Assembly (NCBI RefSeq): GCF_029193595.2
Contig: NZ_CP135052.1
Location: 4,402,001-4,466,000, forward strand
From: Providencia hangzhouensis
GTDB lineage: Bacteria > Pseudomonadota > Gammaproteobacteria > Enterobacterales > Enterobacteriaceae
Direction of reading: 5' to 3'
DNA length: 64,000 nucleotides
The position numbers were made by a program, and so were the translations under genes. Of the stretch, positions 8,127-17,556 are shown piece after piece (the stretch's first letter is position 1; each line of letters opens with the position of its first letter). The notes under the pieces were generated by a model that saw only the letters and a list, made by a program, of their open reading frames with translations, did no database searches and was not told the DNA's origin.

Positions 8127-9575
8127 ATGGATTTATCAATGAAAAATTTCAAGCTCACTAAGCTAGCAATACTTGCTGTGCTCGGTACCATCAGTGCACA
8201 AAGCGTTGCAGGGGGATTAGTTCTACCAGATAACAACTTACGCAGTGACCTTGCTTGGCTTTCTGAACGTAACGTTATTCAAATTAGCTTATCCACTTGG
8301 CCACTGTCCCAAGAAGAAATCACGCGTTCTTTAAATAATGCAAATATTACTAATAGCGAACAAGAAGCCATTATTCAGCGCATTAAAAAGAACCTTGACC
8401 GTAAGAAAAACAGTGTTCAACTAGAAACTCACCTTGCATCTAGCCACAACTCAATGCCACAAGGGTTTGCTCAAAGTGAATATAGTGATATTCGCTATAC
8501 CGTTTCAGGTAACTACAGCACTGACGATGTAGACTTAAACCTCACCGCGAATGGCGAACGTGCTTTACGTGTTGAAAATGGTTCTGATTACAACCTCAAT
8601 GGTTCATATGGTGGTGTAAAAATTTGGAACCAGTGGGTAACTTTTGGTGAGATCCCACAATGGTGGGGCCCCGGCCACGACGGCAGCTTAATTCGAACTG
8701 ATGCCGCACGCCCTATGACCGGTTTCTTAATTCAGCGTGCAGACCAAAGCCCATTTGAAACCCCATGGCTTTCTTGGATTGGTTCATGGCAATATCAGTT
8801 AACAGCTGCACAATTCAAACAGTATGATCCCAAAAATACTAAACTGATTGGCCTGCGCATGACCATGAACCCAACTGATTTCTTCGAACTCGGTGGTTCA
8901 CGCGTGGTCATGTGGGGAGGCGATGGCCGCCCTAATAACTGGGATTCTTTCTGGAATGCGATGGGCGGTAGAGATAATACCGGTGACTATCACGATGACC
9001 CAGGTAACCAACTGGCCGGTTTAGATTTCAAACTAAAACTTTACCCATTAATCGACTTACCTGTCAGCTTATATGGCCAAATGGTGGGTGAAGACGAGGC
9101 TAACCTCTTCCCATCGAAAAACGCCTTTATGGGTGGTATCGAAGGCTACCACACCTTATGGGGCCAGCCACTAAATTGGTATATTGAAGGCGCGAACACC
9201 CACACAGAGTGGAATAAAGATAACGTCATGTATCGCCACTTTATCTATACTGAGGGCTACTATCAGCAAGGTGCATCACTAGGCCACGCAATGGGCGGTG
9301 ACGGGCGCATGCTCACGACCAAAGTGGAATACACTCTCGATGATGACAACCGTGTCAGCACCCGCCTCATGTATGCGAAAGTGAATAAATCTAACTTTGA
9401 TGGCAACAAGTTATTCCCTAAATCAGAAACCATCAAAGGTGTTGATTTCGGTTGGTGGCATAACTTTGACTATGACATCAGCACTGACGCGAAGGTTTGG
9501 GTATCTAAAACTGATTACGAAACACGCAATGACTTAGGTGCAGCCGTTACAGTAAACGTGCCGTTTAAGTGGTAA
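8127..9575 (+). CDS. wzi: Capsule-associated outer-membrane protein Wzi
   Basis: A 482-residue outer-membrane beta-barrel lectin that holds capsular polysaccharide on the cell surface. A signal peptide ends near QSVAGG. The mature start GLVLPDNNLRSDLAWLSERNVIQ is the Wzi helical plug region, and FGEIPQWWGPGHDGSL and WWHNFDYDIS are family blocks; the protein ends in VTVNVPFKW with a C-terminal aromatic residue typical of barrels. A second in-frame ATG at 8139 gives a more usual signal peptide and may be the true start. It lies apart from wza-wzb-wzc, with its own terminator. Confidence 0.93.
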   Translation: MDLSMKNFKLTKLAILAVLGTISAQSVAGGLVLPDNNLRSDLAWLSERNVIQISLSTWPLSQEEITRSLNNANITNSEQEAIIQRIKKNLDRKKNSVQLETHLASSHNSMPQGFAQSEYSDIRYTVSGNYSTDDVDLNLTANGERALRVENGSDYNLNGSYGGVKIWNQWVTFGEIPQWWGPGHDGSLIRTDAARPMTGFLIQRADQSPFETPWLSWIGSWQYQLTAAQFKQYDPKNTKLIGLRMTMNPTDFFELGGSRVVMWGGDGRPNNWDSFWNAMGGRDNTGDYHDDPGNQLAGLDFKLKLYPLIDLPVSLYGQMVGEDEANLFPSKNAFMGGIEGYHTLWGQPLNWYIEGANTHTEWNKDNVMYRHFIYTEGYYQQGASLGHAMGGDGRMLTTKVEYTLDDDNRVSTRLMYAKVNKSNFDGNKLFPKSETIKGVDFGWWHNFDYDISTDAKVWVSKTDYETRNDLGAAVTVNVPFKW

Positions 9576-9603
9576 TTGGCACACATTGAGTATATTTAAT
9601 CGA

Positions 9604-9637
9604 AAACGGGTTATGTTTTGGCATAATCCGTTTTTTT
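9604..9637 (+). terminator. Rho-independent terminator of wzi
   Basis: ACGGGTTATG (9606-9615) pairs with CATAATCCGT (9622-9631), including one G-T pair, and is followed by T7. It separates wzi transcription from the downstream operon. Confidence 0.88.
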
Positions 9638-10223
9638 ATCCAAAAAAAATTGTCATCCTAGTCAAAAATATATTACACATATAATTTCTACCGATAGCCA
9701 AGTGAATTAATATAATCAATTAAGCATTTTATTAATCTATTACTACTCTAAATTAGGATAAATATGGAGATATAAGCATCTCGTTTTTATTAAACCCACA
9801 CTAAAAGCAATGATATACAAGGAATAACTTAACTTAAATATATAATCACATACAAGGCGTAAGAATAGGATTATAACCTGATAATTTAAAATAATTTATT
9901 GTATTGCTACTCCCCTTAGGACTATTCCCTAACACTATCACGGTGATAGTCAGTAACTAGCTTTAATGGTATTATTAAGCGCTTTTTACTTGACCAAATA
10001 AATGCTGAGGCATACCCTTTGGCAGTCAAAAAACAATAAGCTATGCTTATCAATTGAACAAGTTAGCAAAAAATGCAATGTTTTCAATTAATAAGTATGC
10101 ATTTACAAATTCAATGGTGCTCTGGGACCCGACAACCCAGTGCGGTAGCTATGGGTGTTATTAAATATTAATAATAGATTGAATAATCCATAGTTCAAAT
10201 TTAATTAAATTGGTCTCTGAATT
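9638..10223 (+). promoter_or_regulatory. Long untranslated leader region of the polysaccharide operon
   Basis: About 590 AT-rich bases with no credible coding frame. It holds a 17-base palindrome (ACTATCAC, one central base, GTGATAGT; 9934-9950) and a JUMPStart/ops element at 10116-10153. The promoter of the operon is expected between these, but no convincing -35/-10 pair can be chosen by eye. Confidence 0.6.
10116..10153 (+). promoter_or_regulatory. JUMPStart element with ops-like core (RfaH recruitment)
   Basis: The sequence contains GGTGCTCTGGGA, a CTGGG/CCCAG hairpin (10122-10126 with 10136-10140), then GTGCGGTAGC. This matches the JUMPStart layout (CTCTGG...CCAG followed by GCGGTAGC) found before long polysaccharide operons, where paused RNA polymerase recruits the anti-terminator RfaH. 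Compared with the E. coli ops sequence, the first base is T rather than G, and the T after GGTAGCN is replaced. It lies about 70 bases before the first gene. Confidence 0.82.
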
Positions 10224-11414
10224 ATGAATCAAATACTCCCTCTTATCGGTCGTTCTAATGCTTTATTTAGTCAAGACATTAAGGCTTATGAAAACGAACT
10301 TATTAAAATAGTTAGTCAATCACGTTTTTTAGTTCTAGGTGGGGCTGGTTCAATTGGTCAGGCAGTAACGAAAGAGATATTTAAACGTAACCCTAAAAAA
10401 CTTCATGTTGTTGATATTAGTGAAAACAACATGGTTGAATTAGTGAGAGATATCCGCAGCTCATTTGGTTATATCAATGGGGATTTCCAAACTTTTGCTT
10501 TAGATATTAGCTCCATCGAATATGATGCGTTTATTAAAGCTGATGGGCAGTATGACTATGTTTTAAATTTATCAGCACTAAAACATGTTCGCAGTGAGAA
10601 AGATCCATTTACCCTAATGCGTATGATTGATGTCAATATTTTTAATACCGATAAAACAATACAACAATCAATTAATTCAGGTGTTAAAAAATATTTTTGT
10701 GTATCTACTGATAAGGCCGCTAACCCAGTCAATATGATGGGAGCTTCAAAGCGTATTATGGAAATGTTCTTAATGCGTCGCAGCGAAGAAATAGAAATAT
10801 CAACAGCCCGCTTTGCGAATGTCGCCTTTTCTGACGGCTCTCTCCTTCATGGATTTGACCAAAGACTGAAGAAACGTCAGCCTATCGTTGCACCTAATGA
10901 TATCAAGCGCTACTTCGTGACACCTCAAGAATCGGGGGAATTATGTTTAATGTCATGTATTTTTGGTGAAAACAGGGACATTTTCTTCCCTAAACTTAGT
11001 GAAGTCCTTCACCTTATTACCTTTGCTGATATTGCAGTTAAATACCTAAAACAACGTGGCTATGAACCGTATTTATGTAAAGATGAGGACGAAGCTAGAG
11101 AACTCGCTAAAACACTACCAGCTCAAGGGAAATGGCCTTGCCTCTTCACATCAAGCGATACGACTGGTGAAAAAGATTTCGAAGAGTTTTTCACAGATAA
11201 AGAAATACTCGACATGGCACGTTTTGAAAATCTCGGCATCATTAAAAATAAAGCGAATTATCAGCCAGAACTATTATCGTTATTTGAAACTGAAATCGCA
11301 CAAATGAAATCGCAAAAAGCGTGGAATAAAGAACAAATTGTTGCGCTATTTTTTAAAATGATCCCCGATTTCGGCCACCAAGAAACCGGAAAATATCTCG
11401 ATAGTAAAATGTAA
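10224..11414 (+). CDS. legB: Nucleotide-sugar 4,6-dehydratase, LegB-like
   Basis: A 396-residue soluble extended short-chain dehydrogenase of the CapD family. The NAD-binding glycine motif GGAGSIG is at about residues 39-45; STDKA and MGASKR carry the catalytic Thr/Asp/Lys, with Met in place of the usual Tyr as in this dehydratase family. In legionaminic acid synthesis LegB converts GDP-GlcNAc to the 4-keto-6-deoxy sugar. The assignment rests on its position before a LegC-like aminotransferase and hydrolysing epimerase; a UDP-sugar substrate cannot be excluded. It is the first gene after the JUMPStart leader. Confidence 0.82.
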   Translation: MNQILPLIGRSNALFSQDIKAYENELIKIVSQSRFLVLGGAGSIGQAVTKEIFKRNPKKLHVVDISENNMVELVRDIRSSFGYINGDFQTFALDISSIEYDAFIKADGQYDYVLNLSALKHVRSEKDPFTLMRMIDVNIFNTDKTIQQSINSGVKKYFCVSTDKAANPVNMMGASKRIMEMFLMRRSEEIEISTARFANVAFSDGSLLHGFDQRLKKRQPIVAPNDIKRYFVTPQESGELCLMSCIFGENRDIFFPKLSEVLHLITFADIAVKYLKQRGYEPYLCKDEDEARELAKTLPAQGKWPCLFTSSDTTGEKDFEEFFTDKEILDMARFENLGIIKNKANYQPELLSLFETEIAQMKSQKAWNKEQIVALFFKMIPDFGHQETGKYLDSKM

Positions 11415-11423
11415 GGCCAGTCA

Positions 11424-12569
11424 ATGAAACCACAAGCACTGATAGAGTTTATTCGAGACACATACAAAACGAATGATTTCATTCCGCTACATGCCCCAAC
11501 ATTTACGGGTAATGAAAAAAATTATGTTGTAGAAACCATCGATAGTACTTTCGTCTCTAGTGTCGGAAAATTCGTCGACGAATTTGAACGAAAGATAGAA
11601 GCATTTACTGGTAGCACTCGTGCCGTTGCCACCGTTAATGGGACTGCGGCATTACATACCGCTCTTTATATGGCGGGCGTTCGAGCTAATGATTTAGTTA
11701 TTACACAAGCATTAACCTTTGTTGCTACTTGTAATGCGCTCTATCATATGGGGGCTCAACCTATTTTTGTTGATGTTTCCCCTATCAGTTTAAGTCTATG
11801 TCCTAAAGCGGTAGAACAATACCTCGAAGAACATGCAGAACTCGCTGAGAACGGCTGCTTTCATAAACAAACAAAGCAAGCAATTAAAGCCGTCGTCCCA
11901 ATGCATACATTTGGTCACCCCGCAGAATTAGACGAATTACTTTCCGTATGTCAAAAATGGCAGCTTGCTTTAGTTGAAGATGCAGCGGAAAGTTTAGGGT
12001 CTTTTTATAAAGGTAAGCACACTGGCACTATCGGTGAATTCTCTGCATTAAGCTTTAATGGTAATAAAATCATTACAACTGGCGGTGGCGGGATGGTTCT
12101 TTGCGCCACAGAAGAAGCTGGAAAACATACAAAACATGTCACAACAACAGCAAAAATTCCTCATCCATATGAATTTTTTCATGACGAGCCAGGATTTAAT
12201 TACCGTTTACCCAATTTAAATGCCGCGTTAGGCTGTGCCCAAATGGAACATTTACCCTTATTTTTAGAGCAAAAACGCAGACTCGCAAATCAATACCAAA
12301 ATTTCTTCGCTGGTAGCGATTATCAATTTGTTGTTGAGCCATCTTATGCGAAATCTAATTATTGGCTAAATGCCGTCATCTGTTCCGATGCAAAATCACG
12401 AGATGAGCTGTTGAAACAGACAAATGAAGCAGGTGTAATGACTCGCCCTATTTGGAAACTGATGCACCGTCTACCAATGTTCAAAGACGCTTTATGTGGA
12501 GACCTCTGTCAATCTGAGTTTATTGAAGCACATTTAATTAATTTGCCAAGTACACCCATTTTAGTTTAA
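11424..12569 (+). CDS. legC: Sugar aminotransferase, LegC-like
   Basis: A 381-residue PLP-dependent aminotransferase of the DegT/DnrJ/EryC1/StrS family. The Schiff-base lysine is at about residue 215 in SFNGNKIITTGGGG; VEDAAESLGS carries the PLP-binding Asp. The predicted step is amination of C4 of the LegB product, using glutamate. It follows legB after 9 bases and precedes the epimerase by 12, so it is part of the same operon. The family is certain; the sugar substrate is inferred from context. Confidence 0.87.
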   Translation: MKPQALIEFIRDTYKTNDFIPLHAPTFTGNEKNYVVETIDSTFVSSVGKFVDEFERKIEAFTGSTRAVATVNGTAALHTALYMAGVRANDLVITQALTFVATCNALYHMGAQPIFVDVSPISLSLCPKAVEQYLEEHAELAENGCFHKQTKQAIKAVVPMHTFGHPAELDELLSVCQKWQLALVEDAAESLGSFYKGKHTGTIGEFSALSFNGNKIITTGGGGMVLCATEEAGKHTKHVTTTAKIPHPYEFFHDEPGFNYRLPNLNAALGCAQMEHLPLFLEQKRRLANQYQNFFAGSDYQFVVEPSYAKSNYWLNAVICSDAKSRDELLKQTNEAGVMTRPIWKLMHRLPMFKDALCGDLCQSEFIEAHLINLPSTPILV

Positions 12570-12581
12570 GAAGAACTTTAA

Positions 12582-13748
12582 ATGAAAAATATAGCAGTAT
12601 TTACTGGTACTCGTGCTGAATATGGGCTCTTATTTTGGCTCTTAAAGGATATACAAGCCGATCCTGAATTAAATCTACAACTTATAGTTTCAGGAATGCA
12701 TTTATCTCCTGAATTTGGAGAAACATACCAACAAATAGAGCAAGATGGATTTAATATTACTGAGAAAATAGAAATATTATTGTCTTCTAACTCACCTGTT
12801 GGAACTGCAAAAAGCATGGGTCTTGGTATACTTGGTTTTAGTGATGCATTTTCTAGAATAACACCAGATGTTCTCGTTATACTTGGAGACCGGTTTGAAG
12901 CATTAGCGGCTGCACAAACAGCAATGATTTTGCGAATTCCTGTGATTCACCTACATGGTGGGGAGATCACAGAAGGTGCATATGATGATGCGATTCGCCA
13001 TGCTATTACCAAGCTTAGTTACTTACACGGAACTTCAACAGAAGAATACCGCCAACGGGTTATCCAGCTTGGCGAGAGCCCTGAGCGAGTAAAAAATATC
13101 GGTGCTATTGGTTTAGACCATCTTAAACGAGGTCAATTCTTAGAGCTTCATGAACTCAGTAAATCTTTAAATTTTAAATTAGAAAACCCCTATTTTTTAG
13201 TCACATACCATCCTGTAACATTAGCTAATGAGTCCCCTGAAAAAAGTTTTCAAGCAATTTTGGACGCACTAGATCAATACCCAGACTATCAAGTTATTTT
13301 AACCTATCCAAATGCTGATGATGGTGGCCGACGAATTATCCCTATGCTTGAAGCATACGCTACTGAAAATCCTGAACGCATTCTCTCTATACCATCCCTT
13401 GGGCAGCTCCGTTATCTAAGTGCGGTCAAGCATGCTGCTGCGGTTATTGGTAACTCCTCGAGTGGTATCATTGAAGTACCGTCATTTAATGTACCAACTG
13501 TCAACATAGGTGTTCGACAAAAAGGTCGTTTGGCTGCAGAAAGTGTTCTAAATTGCTCGGCTGACTCAAACTCCATATACGAAACAATTCAATTAGCACT
13601 TAGCAAATATAATGATCTTGATAATAAAAAGATCATCAATCCTTATGGTCAGGGTGATAGTAGCAGCCAAGTAATTGACATGATAAAAACATTGCATTTT
13701 GAACCTTGCAAAAGATTTTATGACTTACCTTTTGAACTGAAGCAATAG
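12582..13748 (+). CDS. legG: Hydrolysing NDP-sugar 2-epimerase, LegG/NeuC family
   Basis: A 388-residue GT-B-fold enzyme of the WecB/NeuC family. It inverts C2 and releases the nucleotide, giving the free manno-configured sugar for condensation. Visible family blocks are TGTRAEYGLL at residues 8-17, GDRFEALAAA at about 106, HLHGGEITEGAYDDAIRHA at about 125-143, and NSSSGIIEVPSF near residue 300. With LegB and LegC upstream, the substrate is predicted to be the GDP-linked 2,4-diacetamido-2,4,6-trideoxyglucose, not UDP-GlcNAc as for true NeuC. Confidence 0.88.
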   Translation: MKNIAVFTGTRAEYGLLFWLLKDIQADPELNLQLIVSGMHLSPEFGETYQQIEQDGFNITEKIEILLSSNSPVGTAKSMGLGILGFSDAFSRITPDVLVILGDRFEALAAAQTAMILRIPVIHLHGGEITEGAYDDAIRHAITKLSYLHGTSTEEYRQRVIQLGESPERVKNIGAIGLDHLKRGQFLELHELSKSLNFKLENPYFLVTYHPVTLANESPEKSFQAILDALDQYPDYQVILTYPNADDGGRRIIPMLEAYATENPERILSIPSLGQLRYLSAVKHAAAVIGNSSSGIIEVPSFNVPTVNIGVRQKGRLAAESVLNCSADSNSIYETIQLALSKYNDLDNKKIINPYGQGDSSSQVIDMIKTLHFEPCKRFYDLPFELKQ

Positions 13749-13758
13749 GGTACAACAT

Positions 13759-14832
13759 ATGACTATTATTATCGCAGAAGCGGGTGTTAATCATAATGGT
13801 AGTGAAAAACTAGCATTTGAGCTTGTTGATGCAGCTTTCAATGCTGGTGCAGACATCGTTAAATTTCAGACCTTTAAAGCTAAGAATTTAGTTACAGAAC
13901 ATGCCGAACAAGCTACATATCAAGTTAAAAATACACAAAAACAAGAATCGCAGCTTGCAATGCTAAGTCGGTTAGAACTGTCCTATGATGCTCATCACCA
14001 GCTCATTAAATATTGCAATAAATTAGGCATTGAATTTTTATCCACTGCATTTGATGATGAGAGTCTTGATTTTTTAGTGACTGATCTCGGCTTAAGTCGC
14101 TTAAAAATTCCTTCAGGAGAATTAACGAATGCACCATTAGTGCTCAAGCATGCACGCAGTGGTTGTGATTTAATCGTATCCACAGGAATGGCAACATTAG
14201 CTGAAATAGAGATGGCATTAGGTGTAATCGCTTTTGGTTACACCAAAGATAAAAGTGCGATGCCTTCAATATCCGCCTTCCAAGAGGCATATGCATCCAA
14301 AGCAGGACAAGAAGCATTAAAAACTAAAGTTACCTTATTGCACTGTACCACTGAATATCCAGCACCAATGGAAGAAATTAATCTATGTGCGATGGATACG
14401 TTAGGTCTTGCATTTGCTCTACCAATGGGATATTCAGATCACAGTGAAGGAATTACGATTCCAATTGCCGCTACTGCTCGCGGAGCCGTATTAATTGAAA
14501 AGCACTTTACTCTTGATAAAAATATGGAAGGTCCTGATCATAAAGCATCTCTAGAACCGCAAGAGTTAACCGAAATGGTGAGAGCAATACGGCAAGTCGA
14601 ACTGGCTTTAGGCTCTAGAATAAAAACACCGACTATATCTGAAATAAAGAATAAATCTGTTGCTCGCAAAAGTTTAGTTGCAGCTAAACCTATTAAAGCT
14701 GGTGAGACATTTAGTTCTGAAAACCTAACAATTAAACGACCTGGAAATGGAATATCACCATATAGATACTGGGAGCTCCTAGGAAATACCGCTCATAATG
14801 AATATAAGCCTGGAGATTTAATTCTTGAGTAA
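13759..14832 (+). CDS. legI: Nonulosonate synthase, LegI/NeuB family
   Basis: A 357-residue enzyme that condenses a six-carbon amino sugar with phosphoenolpyruvate to form a nine-carbon nonulosonic acid. The TIM-barrel part carries EAGVNHNGS at 6-14 and DIVKFQTFKA at about 34-43; the GYSDHSEG and IEKHFTLD blocks hold metal and substrate residues. A C-terminal SAF (antifreeze-like) domain occupies about 290-357. The family is clear; legionaminic rather than sialic acid is inferred from the dehydratase and aminotransferase upstream. Confidence 0.9.
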   Translation: MTIIIAEAGVNHNGSEKLAFELVDAAFNAGADIVKFQTFKAKNLVTEHAEQATYQVKNTQKQESQLAMLSRLELSYDAHHQLIKYCNKLGIEFLSTAFDDESLDFLVTDLGLSRLKIPSGELTNAPLVLKHARSGCDLIVSTGMATLAEIEMALGVIAFGYTKDKSAMPSISAFQEAYASKAGQEALKTKVTLLHCTTEYPAPMEEINLCAMDTLGLAFALPMGYSDHSEGITIPIAATARGAVLIEKHFTLDKNMEGPDHKASLEPQELTEMVRAIRQVELALGSRIKTPTISEIKNKSVARKSLVAAKPIKAGETFSSENLTIKRPGNGISPYRYWELLGNTAHNEYKPGDLILE

Positions 14833-15472
14833 TAAAAAGCCGGTGGTCATTATTGGCGGGGGTGGCCATGCAAGTGTATTAGCAGATATATTACGCTATC
14901 AAGATAGGAAAATCCTTTCCGTTATTTGCCCTGATGATATACGAGTAAGAGCTATTTTTAAAAACCTTCCACACTTAATACAAGATCATGAAATTAAAAA
15001 ATTTCATCCTGATGAGGTCTTATTAATTAATGGAATAGGTATACTTCCAAACTCAAATTTACGAACTAAAGTGAATTCATACTTTACATCATTGGGCTAT
15101 CAATTTGATAGCGTCATCGCTGATAGTGCTATTGTCTCCAATTATGCAACTCTTCATTCTGGTGTACAAATTTTACCGAGAGCAATAATTCAAGCTGGCA
15201 CTATCATTAAAGACAATACTATTATTAATACTGGAGCAATTGTTGAACATGATTGCATAATTGGGCGCAATAACCATATTGCCCCCGCTTCCACGATTTG
15301 TGGCGAAGTTACAACGTTTGATGATGTATTTATCGGTACTAATGCCACCATAATTCAAGGTATTAGCATCGCTCAAGGTTCAATCATTGGAGCTGGCGCA
15401 ATAGTTACACAGGATATTTTATTCTCAAGCATTTGTTACCCAAGCCCAATTACCGTCAAAACAAATAAATAG
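14825..15472 (+). CDS. NeuD/PglD-type sugar N- or O-acetyltransferase (LegH candidate)
   Basis: A 215-residue acetyl-CoA-dependent transferase. The N-terminal Rossmann part starts VVIIGGGGHASVLADIL, and residues about 95-205 form a left-handed beta-helix of hexapeptide repeats, with the likely catalytic His in VEHDCIIG. It probably starts at TTG and overlaps the synthase gene by eight bases. A LegH-type N-acetylation of the 4-amino sugar is needed in the pathway and no other acetyltransferase is present, so this is the best candidate. NeuD-like O-acetylation of the finished nonulosonate is the alternative. Confidence 0.83.
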   Translation: MSNKKPVVIIGGGGHASVLADILRYQDRKILSVICPDDIRVRAIFKNLPHLIQDHEIKKFHPDEVLLINGIGILPNSNLRTKVNSYFTSLGYQFDSVIADSAIVSNYATLHSGVQILPRAIIQAGTIIKDNTIINTGAIVEHDCIIGRNNHIAPASTICGEVTTFDDVFIGTNATIIQGISIAQGSIIGAGAIVTQDILFSSICYPSPITVKTNK

Positions 15473-15488
15473 GTTTAAAAGGGATTCT

Positions 15489-16556
15489 ATGAGTTATAAT
15501 TGGAAAAATGTTCTTATTAATACAGAAAATACTATTCGTGAAGCATTAGAAATTATAAATAATGAAGCTTTACGTGTTGCTCTTGTTATTAATGAGGAAC
15601 AACATTTAGCCGGTATTGTTACTGATGGGGATATCCGCAGAGGGTTACTAAATAATCTACAGCTAAGCGATCCGATATCCTCAATTATGAATCAATCACC
15701 TACTACTGCTAAGGTAGGAACTTCACGTCAAAAACTTGTTGAATTGATGGAATCAAAAAGTATTTTATCAATACCAATAATTGACGATGATAATAGAATA
15801 ATTGGATTAGAAACGCTGGGTAACTCCCTTAATCAAAAAACATACCAAAACCCTGTATTTATTATGGCTGGTGGATTCGGCACTCGTTTACGCCCACTAA
15901 CCGATAACTGCCCAAAGCCTATGTTAAAGATTGGGAATAAACCAATTCTTGAAACAGTTATTCGTAGCTTTATCTCTGCAGGGTTCGTTAATTTTTATAT
16001 ATCGACTCATTATATGCCAGAGCAGATCCAAGAACACTTTGGCAATGGTAATGAATTAGGTGTTAAAATCTCATATGTCCATGAAGAGTTACCTCTAGGT
16101 ACTGGAGGAGCACTTGGTTTACTCCCTAAAGACTTACCTAAAGACCTTCCTCTCATCATGATGAATGGTGACGTCCTTACTAATGTAGATTTTCAGCGTT
16201 TACTTGACTTCCATATTTTACATGATGCTGATGCTACTATGTGTGTACGTGAATATGACTATCAAATCCCATATGGTGTCATCAATGGTGAAGGAAATAA
16301 AATTACTAGTATGGTTGAAAAACCGATACAGCGTTTTTTTGTTAACGCTGGTATCTATGTAGTTTCTCCTCGAGTAATAAATTCCGTACCTAAAAACCAC
16401 CGTATAGATATGCCAACTTTACTTGAACAGCATATGAATGAACGAAATAATATTTTAATGTTTCCTATCTATGAGTACTGGTTAGATATTGGCAGAATGG
16501 ATGACTTTAATAGAGCGCAAATTGATATCAAAACCATAGGGCTCAACTATGAATAA
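15489..16556 (+). CDS. ptmE: CBS-domain sugar-1-phosphate guanylyltransferase, PtmE-like
   Basis: A 355-residue fusion. Residues 1-120 form a pair of CBS domains (VTDGDIRRGLL is a typical CBS end). Residues about 120-355 form a nucleotidyltransferase with MAGGFGTRLRPLT and KPMLKIGNKPILE at its start and the metal-binding Asp in MMNGDVLTN. In Campylobacter jejuni PtmE makes GDP-glucosamine from GlcN-1-phosphate for legionaminic acid. This fusion is the strongest sign that the locus uses the GDP-sugar legionaminate route. Its stop overlaps the next gene by eight bases. Confidence 0.86.
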   Translation: MSYNWKNVLINTENTIREALEIINNEALRVALVINEEQHLAGIVTDGDIRRGLLNNLQLSDPISSIMNQSPTTAKVGTSRQKLVELMESKSILSIPIIDDDNRIIGLETLGNSLNQKTYQNPVFIMAGGFGTRLRPLTDNCPKPMLKIGNKPILETVIRSFISAGFVNFYISTHYMPEQIQEHFGNGNELGVKISYVHEELPLGTGGALGLLPKDLPKDLPLIMMNGDVLTNVDFQRLLDFHILHDADATMCVREYDYQIPYGVINGEGNKITSMVEKPIQRFFVNAGIYVVSPRVINSVPKNHRIDMPTLLEQHMNERNNILMFPIYEYWLDIGRMDDFNRAQIDIKTIGLNYE

Positions 16557-17532
16557 TGTTGCTGTAATCGGTTTAGGTAATATTGCAAGTAGACATCGAC
16601 GTAATTTAAGAGTTTTATTTCCTGATGCAAAGATATATGCCGTGTCGGCTAGTGGCCGTGTACCGACTGAAAATATAAGTGATTGTGACAAGCTGTTTGC
16701 TTCCATTGATGAATTAATTCTAGAAAACGTTCAATTGGCCATTATAGCTTCACCGGCTCCTTTTCATACACATCATGCAATTCCATTTATTAAAGCCTAT
16801 ATTCCAGTATTAATTGAAAAACCTGTTACATCTACATTAGAAGAAGCAAAAGAACTTCAACAAATAGCTGAAAAATACTCTACTCCTATAGCAGTAGGGT
16901 ATTGCTTACGTTACTTATCATCAGCACAAGCTATGAAAGAATTAATAGAGGCGCAGCAAATCGGTACATTATCTTACGTAAACATTGAAATCGGGCAATA
17001 CCTACCAGATTGGCGACCAAATAAAGATTACCGTAATTGTGTGTCTGCAAATTCAAAACTTGGTGGCGGTGCATTGTTAGAACTTAGCCACGAAATTGAT
17101 TACGTCCAATGGCTATTAGGACCGTTGCACCTACAACATGCTATTTTGCAGTGCTCTGAACAATTAAGTTTAGAGGTTGAAGATAACGTAAATATTCTTG
17201 CAACAACTAGTAATAATACCATCGTTAATATTCATTTAGATTTTTTACAACGCAAAGCATATAGGTATTGTCGATTCGTTGGAACTAGCGGTTCATTAGA
17301 ATGGGACTTAATCAAAAATGAAATTATTTTCACAACGAAAAACCAAGTTACCACTTTATATAGTGATCCCGAATGGGATAAAAATAACATGTACTTAGAA
17401 ATGCTTCTAGATTTTATTGAAAAGATAAACGGGAAAAAAAATCAATCCATAACATTATCTGAATCAATAGAAACAATTGAGTTTATTGAAAACATAAAAA
17501 AAACTTATCCACCCATTATTACATCAAAGTGA
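16549..17532 (+). CDS. ptmF: Gfo/Idh/MocA family oxidoreductase, PtmF-like
   Basis: A 327-residue NAD(P)-dependent oxidoreductase. The Rossmann motif GLGNIASRHRRNL lies at residues 8-20; IEKPVTST, carrying the conserved EKP, is at about 90, and GGGALLELSHEIDYVQWL is the substrate-binding GGG-xxxDxxxH-like block. In C. jejuni the equivalent gene (ptmF) sits between ptmE and the CMP-nonulosonate synthetase, exactly as here. A role in supplying the amino-sugar precursor has been proposed, but the reaction is not settled to my knowledge. Confidence 0.82.
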   Translation: MNNVAVIGLGNIASRHRRNLRVLFPDAKIYAVSASGRVPTENISDCDKLFASIDELILENVQLAIIASPAPFHTHHAIPFIKAYIPVLIEKPVTSTLEEAKELQQIAEKYSTPIAVGYCLRYLSSAQAMKELIEAQQIGTLSYVNIEIGQYLPDWRPNKDYRNCVSANSKLGGGALLELSHEIDYVQWLLGPLHLQHAILQCSEQLSLEVEDNVNILATTSNNTIVNIHLDFLQRKAYRYCRFVGTSGSLEWDLIKNEIIFTTKNQVTTLYSDPEWDKNNMYLEMLLDFIEKINGKKNQSITLSESIETIEFIENIKKTYPPIITSK

Positions 17533-17556
17533 TGTTGAAATATAGGTTCACTTACA

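Noticed and set aside
9934..9950. Prophage operator, because the dyad resembles TATCAC-type lambda operators
   Set aside because: No phage gene or repeated operator copies lie nearby.
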